A stretch of 5,259 nt of DNA from Bacteroidota bacterium (GTDB lineage: Bacteria > Bacteroidota > Bacteroidia > NS11-12g > UBA9320). This document shows, piece after piece, positions 1-4,842 of the stretch. Positions within the stretch are counted from its first letter, which is position 1; each line of letters starts with the position of its first letter. The notes under the pieces are model-generated. The model was not told the origin of the DNA. It saw only the letters and a program-made list of their open reading frames with translations, and made no database searches. The stretch is taken from NCBI GenBank assembly GCA_003484585.1, contig DNBZ01000198.1, positions 1-5,259 on the forward strand. Reading direction: 5' to 3'. The position numbers were made by a program, and so were the translations under genes.

Positions 1-678
1 GATTTACAAGATAGTCCAGATGAATTGCCAGAAATGCATAAAATGCTCTGGGAAGATGGATTTGATTTGGTAAGCGGCTGGAAACAAAAAAGATACGATC
101 CCATCACTAAAACTATTCCTACCAAACTATATAATTGGGCTACTCGTAAGATGAGCGGCATTTATCTGCACGACTTTAACTGCGGATTAAAAGCGTATAA
201 AAATGAGGTGGTGAAAAGCATAGAAGTATACGGAGAAATGCACCGCTATATTCCTGTGATGGCAGATAGAGCCGGGTACAAAAAGATAGGTGAGAAAGTA
301 GTAATTCACCGAGCTAGACAATATGGCGTCACTAAGTTTGGTTTGAGTAGATTTATACGTGGTCCTTTGGACTTGCTCAGTATCATTTTCGTATCTAAGT
401 TTGGCAAACGCCCAATGCACTTTTTTGGTTTTTGGGGAGCTGTTGCTTTTTTGGTAGGGTTTGCCCTTACTGCCTATGTGCTGGCAGACAAATTTATAGC
501 TATATATCAAGGAGTACAAAAGACGCTAGTGACAGATAATCCTTTGTTTTACTTGGCACTTACTATGCTTGTAGTAGGTTCTCAGCTTTTCATGGGAGGT
601 TTCTTGGCAGAGCTGATAAGTAGAAACGCACCGAACAGAAATCAATACGAAATTTCAGATAAAATAGGACTAGATTAG
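1..678 (+). CDS. Family 2 glycosyltransferase, membrane-anchored (polyprenyl-phosphate sugar transferase type), 5' truncated
   Basis: The reading frame is open from base 1 to the TAG at 676-678, giving 225 visible residues; the start lies outside the window. The first residues, DLQDSPDELP, match the segment around the nucleotide-sugar/metal-binding DxD of DPM1/GtrB-like GT2 enzymes (usually DADLQD), so about the first 90-100 residues of the GT-A domain are missing. Other family-like segments are DFNCGLKAY (residues 58-66) and a basic QYGVTKFGLSRF stretch (108-119). Two hydrophobic helices follow, about 140-163 and 181-207, as in GtrB-type enzymes. Family members transfer a sugar from a nucleotide donor to a polyprenyl phosphate at the inner membrane; the sugar here cannot be told. 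It is followed after 61 bp by a second glycosyltransferase on the same strand, probably one operon. The family is clear, the exact substrate is not. Confidence 0.9.
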   Translation, partial: DLQDSPDELPEMHKMLWEDGFDLVSGWKQKRYDPITKTIPTKLYNWATRKMSGIYLHDFNCGLKAYKNEVVKSIEVYGEMHRYIPVMADRAGYKKIGEKVVIHRARQYGVTKFGLSRFIRGPLDLLSIIFVSKFGKRPMHFFGFWGAVAFLVGFALTAYVLADKFIAIYQGVQKTLVTDNPLFYLALTMLVVGSQLFMGGFLAELISRNAPNRNQYEISDKIGLD

Positions 679-690
679 ACTTTTCTTATG

Positions 691-727
691 GTACGTAAGC
701 AGTTAGTGAAAATATGACTAACCGTAC
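691..727 (+). repeat. Imperfect inverted repeat between the two glycosyltransferase genes
   Basis: GTACG (691-695) and GTTAGT (702-707) pair with ACTAAC (717-722) and CGTAC (723-727). This leaves a 9-nt loop and a 6-nt bulge (taagca) on the left arm. There is no T-tract after it, so it is not an intrinsic terminator. It could be an mRNA hairpin between two cistrons (stability or processing) or an operator. It ends 12 nt before the downstream ATG, so it could also influence translation of that gene. The role is inferred only. Confidence 0.35.
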
Positions 728-739
728 AGAGATACGAAT

Positions 740-1885
740 ATGGTGAGCAGTGCTAAAAAAAATATCATACTAGTTGGGTCAGCCTATCCACTGCGTGGAG
801 GAGGTATCTCTACTTTCAATGAATTGTTGGCCACCAAGCTACAGGATGCAGGGCACCAAGTCAAAATTGTCACCTTCAGTCTTCAATATCCTAATTTCCT
901 TTTTCCTGGTAAAACTCAGTATGCATTAGAGCCTAGAGCCGAGCATCTAAATATAGAGGTTTCACTAAACTCTATTAACCCATTCAGTTGGATAAAAGTG
1001 GGTAGGAAGATAAAAAGAGAATCTCCAGATGTAGTAATTTTTAGATATTGGACACCTTTTATTGCACCTTGTCTAGGTACAGTAGGTAGAATTATTAGAA
1101 AGAATAAAAAGACGAAAGTGGTGGCTATTGCAGATAATGTGATTCCCCACGAAACCAGTTTTTACGATAAGCCTCTTACGCAGTACTTTGTAAATAGTTG
1201 TGATGGCTTTGTAACTATGAGCGAGGCCGTATTGCAAGACCTAAAGCAATTTGACGCAAGTAAACCTGCATTGTATAATCCGCATCCAATGTATGAAAAC
1301 TTTGGGCCAGCCTTGTCCAAAGCATCGGCAAAAGAGATACTCGAATTGGAACCAGACGGTAAGTATTTACTCTTTTTTGGTTTCATCAGAAAATATAAAG
1401 GCTTAGATATATTGCTAAAAGCATTTGCAGATAAGCGAATACAAGAAGCAGGTATTAAACTGATTATAGCGGGAGAGTATTACGATAAACCAGATGCATA
1501 TCGAAAAATAATAGCGGAACATAATTTAGGAGATGCCATAGTGCAGGTCAATGATTTTATTCCCGATAGCAAAGTGAGCACCTATTTTAGTGCGGCAGAT
1601 ATAGTAGTGCAAACCTATAAGACTGCTACCCAAAGTGGAGTGACACAAATAGCATACTATTATAATAAGCCTATGCTAGTGACTAATGTAGGTGGCCTGG
1701 CCGAGCTAGTGCCTCATAATAAAGTGGGTTATGTAACCTCTACAGATACCCTAGAAATAGCAGATGCTATCTTAGACTTCTATGAGAATAGTAGAGAGCC
1801 CGAATTCGTAGAAAACATCAAGACAGAACGCGAACGTTTTACTTGGGATACTATGATACAGAAGTTACTAGAAGTTGCTCAATAG
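740..1885 (+). CDS. Family 4 glycosyltransferase (GT-B fold)
   Basis: This complete 381-residue protein has the usual length for a GT4 enzyme. The N-terminal Rossmann half starts with IILVGSAYPLRGGGISTF (residues 9-26), whose glycine-rich loop is typical of the acceptor-side domain. The C-terminal half carries FFGFIRKYKGLDILL (212-226), the donor-phosphate-binding region, then ADIVVQTYKTATQSG (286-300) and VGGLAELV (317-324). In the EX7E region, where the second helix normally has Glu (E-A-M-A), this protein reads Q303-I-A-Y, a replacement that I recall from some GT4 subfamilies. There is no signal peptide or membrane helix, so it probably acts at the cytoplasmic face on a lipid-linked or nascent glycan. 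The ATG at 740 is the first start after an in-frame stop at 719-721. No Shine-Dalgarno sequence is visible. It probably shares an operon with the upstream GT2 gene. Donor and acceptor are unknown. Confidence 0.92.
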   Translation: MVSSAKKNIILVGSAYPLRGGGISTFNELLATKLQDAGHQVKIVTFSLQYPNFLFPGKTQYALEPRAEHLNIEVSLNSINPFSWIKVGRKIKRESPDVVIFRYWTPFIAPCLGTVGRIIRKNKKTKVVAIADNVIPHETSFYDKPLTQYFVNSCDGFVTMSEAVLQDLKQFDASKPALYNPHPMYENFGPALSKASAKEILELEPDGKYLLFFGFIRKYKGLDILLKAFADKRIQEAGIKLIIAGEYYDKPDAYRKIIAEHNLGDAIVQVNDFIPDSKVSTYFSAADIVVQTYKTATQSGVTQIAYYYNKPMLVTNVGGLAELVPHNKVGYVTSTDTLEIADAILDFYENSREPEFVENIKTERERFTWDTMIQKLLEVAQ

Positions 1886-1894
1886 TGAGGGTAC

Positions 1895-3313
1895 TTAAAA
1901 CTGACTTTCAAGAGCACCAGCGTCTGGTTGCCCTATTCTAGGTCTATTACGGTGGTCATCTGCAATTACTGGCGTTAGTATCTCGCCTATATTTTTAGCA
2001 GGGGAGAGGGTGTCTAGGTCCATATCGTAGTTCCTAGTATCCAAGTATTTTATGTCTTTGTTTATCACGTTGTTAAAACCTGGGGTACTGTAAAATGGGT
2101 CTGTAGTTCTCAGAGCATTGCTTCTTACAGCCAATGGTCCTGAGACTTTATTTAGGTCTACGTCTCCAAATATTTCAGAATCAACTATGCCATCAATTAT
2201 ATTGTTGAGGAAAGTGAATTCTATATCGTAGGTTTCTAAGATAATATTAGGGTTTATTTGATCTCTAACTCTATTGCGATAGTAGAATGTGGGATCTTGT
2301 CTGCTAAAGTCTTTTGACCCAGTGTGAAACGTAGAATTACGGATGTCATACTTGCCGCCGTCACCAAAGAAGGTAAACCTACCGCAGTTTAGGCTCAATG
2401 TATTCTCTATGTCTATAGTGCTGCGTCGGCCACTTATTCCATCAAAAGACATGTTGCGAATCATGGTCTTTTTAATAACGACGTTTTTTTCTCCTACTAG
2501 TCCAGGTGTAGAGTCGCAGTATATTCCTACTGTGCCATTTTTTATAAGACTATGTTCTATTGAGTTCCCATAGCTAGGATAGCTTATCCATATGCCTCCC
2601 CATTGACCAGCTGTCTCTTCCCAGTCTGGCTGTAGTCTGTCACCTTGCATTACTATTGGCTCATCTTTGGTGCCTTTCATATCTAATTTGCCCTCTACGA
2701 AGAGCCAGCTTCTAGGTGAGAAATATACTTTCACCCCTTTTTCTATTGTTAGTTTAGCCTCAGGTTTCACATAGCAGTAGCCATATACTACTATAGGCAG
2801 TTTTTCATTAGCCCATGTGGTATCTAGTTCTATGCTATCTCTAAAGATGTAATGAGCGTCTTGCCCCCAGCCTATGAGCATCGTTTTACTTTCAATCCCA
2901 TTCGTGCTAAAAAGTATGGAGTCTTGTATAATCAGAGGATTGTAGGTTGGGTTATTGTTGTTGGGACCCGGATGTACCTCCACAAAAATGAAGATGCTAT
3001 CGTTTGGGAATATCTCAACCTCTGTAAAGTAGTATCCAGGTTCTCCGTCTACGTTTAGTCTAAAGTGTGAATTGAGCCCTCCGCCTAGTCTTATCGAAGT
3101 ACGTATACTCTCGTCATTCGGATTGTATAGTAGTATTTGTTTGTTGACGGATAGAGGTAGTCGGGTAGTTACTTTGGTGAAAACCGTGTCAAACCAGAGC
3201 GTGTCTGTGTTTACTTTTACTTCGCCAGAAGTAGTGAACGATTCTTTCTTGCAAGAGGAAACTCCTAAATATAGGAGGATAGACAAGAGTAAATATTTAG
3301 TTATGTGTTTCAA
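1895..3313 (-). CDS. Secreted lipoprotein with predicted right-handed parallel beta-helix
   Basis: The protein has 472 residues. The N-terminus is a lipoprotein signal peptide: basic MKHITK, a hydrophobic stretch (residues 7-19) and lipobox LGVSSC with Cys21 as the lipidated residue. KKE follows, a charged stretch somewhat like lipoprotein surface-export signals described in Bacteroidota, so exposure on the cell surface is possible but unproven. Residues 32-150 look like an Ig-like/beta-sandwich region. From about 160 to 415 short beta-strand turns with Asn/Gly/Asp recur (KLTIEKGVKVYF, GQWGGIWISY, NGTVGIYCDS), as in pectate-lyase-like beta-helix proteins. The end, NRPRIGQPDAGALE, resembles the C-terminal motif of choice-of-anchor-Q-type beta-helix proteins. 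I see no catalytic motif, so binding or a structural role is as likely as polysaccharide cleavage. The start is TTG: no in-frame ATG lies between it and the upstream stop at 3356-3358, and starting at the next ATG would lose the signal peptide. Confidence 0.85.
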   Translation of the reverse strand: MKHITKYLLLSILLYLGVSSCKKESFTTSGEVKVNTDTLWFDTVFTKVTTRLPLSVNKQILLYNPNDESIRTSIRLGGGLNSHFRLNVDGEPGYYFTEVEIFPNDSIFIFVEVHPGPNNNNPTYNPLIIQDSILFSTNGIESKTMLIGWGQDAHYIFRDSIELDTTWANEKLPIVVYGYCYVKPEAKLTIEKGVKVYFSPRSWLFVEGKLDMKGTKDEPIVMQGDRLQPDWEETAGQWGGIWISYPSYGNSIEHSLIKNGTVGIYCDSTPGLVGEKNVVIKKTMIRNMSFDGISGRRSTIDIENTLSLNCGRFTFFGDGGKYDIRNSTFHTGSKDFSRQDPTFYYRNRVRDQINPNIILETYDIEFTFLNNIIDGIVDSEIFGDVDLNKVSGPLAVRSNALRTTDPFYSTPGFNNVINKDIKYLDTRNYDMDLDTLSPAKNIGEILTPVIADDHRNRPRIGQPDAGALESQF

Positions 3314-3332
3314 TGTAGTTTGAACGTATAGG

Positions 3333-3340
3333 CAAAGGAA
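3333..3340 (-). promoter_or_regulatory. Possible -7 promoter box for the lipoprotein gene
   Basis: Read on the minus strand, TTCCTTTG matches the Bacteroidota -7 consensus TAnnTTTG except at the second base. It lies 19 nt before the TTG start, giving a short leader of about 12-15 nt. No convincing -33 TTG was found at the usual distance, so this is tentative. Confidence 0.3.
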
Positions 3341-3399
3341 ATATTTTAATTTGAATCACGTCATTGCCTATGGACTATTGTTTATCAGATTTTAGGCAT

Positions 3400-3430
3400 A
3401 AAAAAACCTCCCGTAGTTTGCGGGAGGTTT
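3400..3430 (-). terminator. Intrinsic terminator, minus strand
   Basis: A perfect 10-bp stem (AAACCTCCCG at 3404-3413, CGGGAGGTTT at 3421-3430) closes a 7-nt loop. On the minus strand the stem runs into a T-tract (seven A's on the plus strand at 3400-3406, overlapping the stem base). On the plus strand only three T's follow, so it is directional. It lies about 90 nt before the lipoprotein start and 210 nt beyond the tRNA terminator. It therefore either ends a separate small transcript or is an attenuator in the lipoprotein leader. Confidence 0.85.
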
Positions 3431-3637
3431 CAAATCATAAAACGTAATGGTTAAATTACAAAAAAAACATAAACAATCAGCGGGATCATCACTCCCCGGT
3501 TGTCGATAAAGTATCGACGTTTGTTTTACAGGTAATCAGCCTGCTGTGTCGGACATCAATCCGACGGTAGTTAGTAGTTGTCGAATTTTTTAGAATAGAT
3601 GATATAAACAAAGTGCATGTGCAAATAGCAAGTAGGG
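3400..3637 (-). ncRNA. Candidate small structured RNA (unrecognised family)
   Basis: Between the tRNA-Asn terminator and a second intrinsic terminator lie about 210 nt with no credible ORF. Four hairpins sit in 85 nt. Plus coordinates: 3481-3498 (CGGGA with TCCC and G, one bulge, 7-nt loop); 3502-3518 (GTCGATA/TATCGAC, 3-nt loop); 3529-3543 (CAGG/CCTG, 7-nt loop); 3548-3565 (GTCGGA/TCCGAC, 6-nt loop). The flanks are AT-rich, so the GC-containing core stands out. The minus strand is favoured because the 3400-3430 terminator works only that way and the adjacent promoter-like box (3643-3650) points that way. On the minus strand the first, third and fourth loops each contain TGAT. The exact 5' end is a guess. 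Alternatives are a structured leader/attenuator of the lipoprotein gene, or a known Bacteroidota RNA family (for instance 6S-like) that I cannot recognise by eye. Confidence 0.45.
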
Positions 3638-3642
3638 TTAAA

Positions 3643-3650
3643 CAAAAATA
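3643..3650 (-). promoter_or_regulatory. Possible -7 box for the candidate small RNA, inside the tRNA terminator tail
   Basis: Minus-strand TATTTTTG is an exact match to TAnnTTTG and coincides with the T-tract of the tRNA-Asn terminator. A TTG lies about 15 bp upstream inside the hairpin, a little short of the usual 17-23 bp spacing. T-runs make chance matches likely, so confidence is low. If real, transcription would begin near 3637. Confidence 0.3.
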
Positions 3651-3674
3651 GCTTGGCATTTCTGCCAAGCTATT
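3644..3674 (-). terminator. Intrinsic terminator of tRNA-Asn
   Basis: A perfect 12-bp stem is formed by AATAGCTTGGCA (3647-3658) and TGCCAAGCTATT (3663-3674) around the 4-nt loop TTTC. On the minus strand it is followed by TTTTTGTTT. It begins 8 nt after the tRNA 3' end, so the tRNA seems to be a single-gene transcription unit. Confidence 0.88.
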
Positions 3675-3681
3675 CTCTATG

Positions 3682-3755
3682 CGCCCTCACCTGGACTCGA
3701 ACCAGGGACCTATTGATTAACAGTCAACCGCTCTAACCAGCTGAGCTATGAAGGC
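3682..3755 (-). tRNA. tRNA-Asn (anticodon GUU)
   Basis: The 74-nt cloverleaf folds completely. The acceptor is GCCTTCA with TGAGGGC (one G-T pair). The D-stem is GCTC/GAGC with loop AGCTGGTTA. The anticodon stem is GTTGA/TCAAT around loop CTGTTAA, with GTT at positions 34-36. The variable loop is AGGTC, and the T-arm is CCTGG/CCAGG with TTCGAGT. The discriminator base is G, as expected for asparagine tRNA. CCA is not encoded (CAT follows), so the 3' end would be added after transcription. It has its own apparent promoter upstream and terminator downstream. Confidence 0.97.
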
Positions 3756-3783
3756 GTCTCATGCTCTCTTTCAAAAGCGAGTG

Positions 3784-3811
3784 CAAAAATAGATTTTTAG
3801 TTTAAACCAAA
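3784..3811 (-). promoter_or_regulatory. Putative promoter of tRNA-Asn
   Basis: On the minus strand a -7 box TATTTTTG (3784-3791) matches TAnnTTTG exactly and is followed by C, as is common in Bacteroidota. TTTG (3808-3811) could be the -33 element, separated by 16 bp, about one base short of the usual range. Transcription would start near 3778, some 20 nt before the mature tRNA, leaving a short 5' leader for RNase P. Confidence 0.55.
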
Positions 3812-3814
3812 AAT
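3793..3814. repeat. AT-rich 22-bp near-perfect palindrome
   Basis: ATTTTT (3793-3798) and AAAAAT (3809-3814) flank the perfect palindrome GTTTAAAC (3800-3807). Only the 3799/3808 pair does not match. There is no loop and no GC-rich stem, so it is a poor terminator. It covers the proposed -33 element of the tRNA promoter and lies 14 bp past the stop of the hydratase-family gene. It could be an operator for a dimeric regulator, or chance in AT-rich DNA. Confidence 0.4.
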
Positions 3815-3827
3815 ACTTTTGGCAGAT

Positions 3828-4589
3828 TTATTTTGGAAGAAGTGTGCAACTCCCTAGGGACCCCACTTTAGCCGTTATTTTTTTATCTAATTCTATGAAT
3901 ACTGCAGGCGTAGCTGCTCCTGCTAGAAGGATTTCTCCTGCTTTGAATGGTTGATTATACTTGGCTGCTAAGCGAGATGCATTGCAAATAGACAAATATG
4001 GATTATCTAAAATAGCATTACTACTATCACTCTGCATTATTTCTTTATCAAAGGACAGGCTTATCTCGAGGTCGTTTAGAGATGCAGGAAGTGGCTGCCA
4101 TGCTCCTATTACGAAGGCAGATGAAGAACAATTGTCTGCTATGACGTCTTCTAAAGAAAATTTAAAATTCTCATAGCGTGAATCTATCACTTCTATAGCG
4201 GGGGCACAGGCTTGGATATATTCTGGTATTTCATCTAGGCTGATTTCTCTGTCTAAGTCTTTTTTTAGTAGGAAGGCTATTTCTGGCTCTGCCCTAGGGT
4301 GTATGAACTGGTCCATAGGTAACTCATCTCCGCTTTTGTACCACATAGAGTCTGTAAGTCGGCCCCAGATCATATCATGCACGCCCATCTGCTCCATCTT
4401 GGCAAATGAGGTGAAACCTAACTTTAGTCCTGCGAATTTTTCTCCTCGGCCATATCTTTCTTCCAAGGAAAGACGCTGTATCTCATACGCTTGCTCTTCT
4501 GTGAAACTCTCAGTAGCACTTATTTGGGTTGTGGCTTTAGCACTGGCTGCTGCTGCGTCTAGCGTTTTAGCTATTTCATTCAAATTCAT
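3828..4589 (-). CDS. 2-keto-4-pentenoate hydratase / 4-oxalocrotonate decarboxylase family protein
   Basis: This complete 253-residue protein has the usual length for the MhpD/DmpH family (fumarylacetoacetase-like fold). Conserved segments in order are GLKLGFTSFAKMEQMGV (54-70), GRLTD (76-80), HPRAEPEIAFLL (97-108), APAIEVIDSRYENFKF (129-144), DVIADNCSS (148-156) and the C-terminal GEILLAGAATPAVFIE (218-233). By analogy with MhpD the divalent metal would be bound by E101, E103 and E133; K56 and D152 also occupy conserved positions. Family members hydrate 2-hydroxypenta-2,4-dienoate or decarboxylate 4-oxalocrotonate in meta-cleavage catabolism of aromatics or tryptophan, in the cytoplasm. The HPRAEPEIAF segment and IDSRYENFKF lean toward the decarboxylase branch, but the two activities cannot be separated by eye. 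No other meta-cleavage gene is in the window. The ATG at 4589 keeps the N-terminal helix, and a promoter-like box ends 5 nt before it. Confidence 0.9.
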   Translation of the reverse strand: MNLNEIAKTLDAAAASAKATTQISATESFTEEQAYEIQRLSLEERYGRGEKFAGLKLGFTSFAKMEQMGVHDMIWGRLTDSMWYKSGDELPMDQFIHPRAEPEIAFLLKKDLDREISLDEIPEYIQACAPAIEVIDSRYENFKFSLEDVIADNCSSSAFVIGAWQPLPASLNDLEISLSFDKEIMQSDSSNAILDNPYLSICNASRLAAKYNQPFKAGEILLAGAATPAVFIELDKKITAKVGSLGSCTLLPK

Positions 4590-4594
4590 GACTG

Positions 4595-4602
4595 CGAAAA
4601 TA
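4595..4602 (-). promoter_or_regulatory. Putative -7 box directly before the hydratase-family gene
   Basis: Minus-strand TATTTTCG differs from TAnnTTTG only at the seventh base and is followed by C. It ends 5 nt before the ATG, so the transcript would start at or next to the start codon, a leaderless or nearly leaderless mRNA. No ideal -33 TTG is seen. Confidence 0.4.
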
Positions 4603-4631
4603 GATAATCAAACTCATCCCGATAGCTATTG

Positions 4632-4694
4632 GTACAAATACAAACTCAATTACAAACTTAAATGCTGGTCAAAAATGGATGTTGAGATTTGTAC
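4632..4694. repeat. Interrupted inverted repeat in the divergent intergenic region
   Basis: GTACAAAT (4632-4639) and CTCAA (4645-4649) are mirrored by TTGAG (4682-4686) and ATTTGTAC (4687-4694). The left arm has 5 extra bases between its blocks and the arms are 32 bp apart. It lies between two divergent genes, so it could be a regulator site serving both, but the region is AT-rich and chance is possible. The rest of the 253-bp spacer shows no gene or RNA that I can recognise. Confidence 0.3.
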
Positions 4695-4829
4695 TTTTAG
4701 AATTCGCACTTTTTTGGGCTACTGACCAAAGGGAATAAGTGTACAGCCGTTCAAGCCTCCTAATCTAAGGGCTTTATAACTAGTGAATATTGGCACTCGG
4801 AATTTTAAGTTATGTGATTTGCAATGGAT

Positions 4830-4837
4830 TATATTTG
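4830..4837 (+). promoter_or_regulatory. Putative -7 box directly before the PfkB-family gene
   Basis: TATATTTG is an exact TAnnTTTG match followed by C and ends 5 nt before the ATG at 4843. This implies a leaderless or nearly leaderless transcript. A clear -33 TTG at 17-23 bp upstream is missing. Confidence 0.5.
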
Positions 4838-4842
4838 CCGCA

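Noticed and set aside
714..746. Ten-codon ORF overlapping the GT4 start
   Set aside because: Too short, and its ATG is in the loop/arm of the inverted repeat; it could be a leader peptide coupling translation, but there is no supporting signal.
3447..3509. Plus-strand 20-codon ORF (MVKLQKKHKQ...) in the candidate RNA region
   Set aside because: It is very short, has no promoter-like box or ribosome binding site before it, stops inside a hairpin stem, and lies opposite the strand supported by the terminators. I cannot exclude a micropeptide, but nothing favours it.
3481..3565. Integron attC or recombination site
   Set aside because: The hairpins lack the paired R and L box layout of attC sites, and there is no integrase or cassette-like ORF nearby.
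3682..3755. tRNA as an integration site for a mobile element
   Set aside because: No integrase, no repeated tRNA 3' end and no foreign-looking genes are visible; the flanks look like ordinary chromosome.
4666..4728. TGGTCA and TGACCA as an inverted pair
   Set aside because: Six-base arms 51 bp apart that do not extend; expected by chance.
4753..4774. AAGCC/GGCTT hairpin followed by a few T's
   Set aside because: Only 5 bp of stem with a 12-nt loop and a weak T-run, and there is no plus-strand gene upstream for it to terminate.
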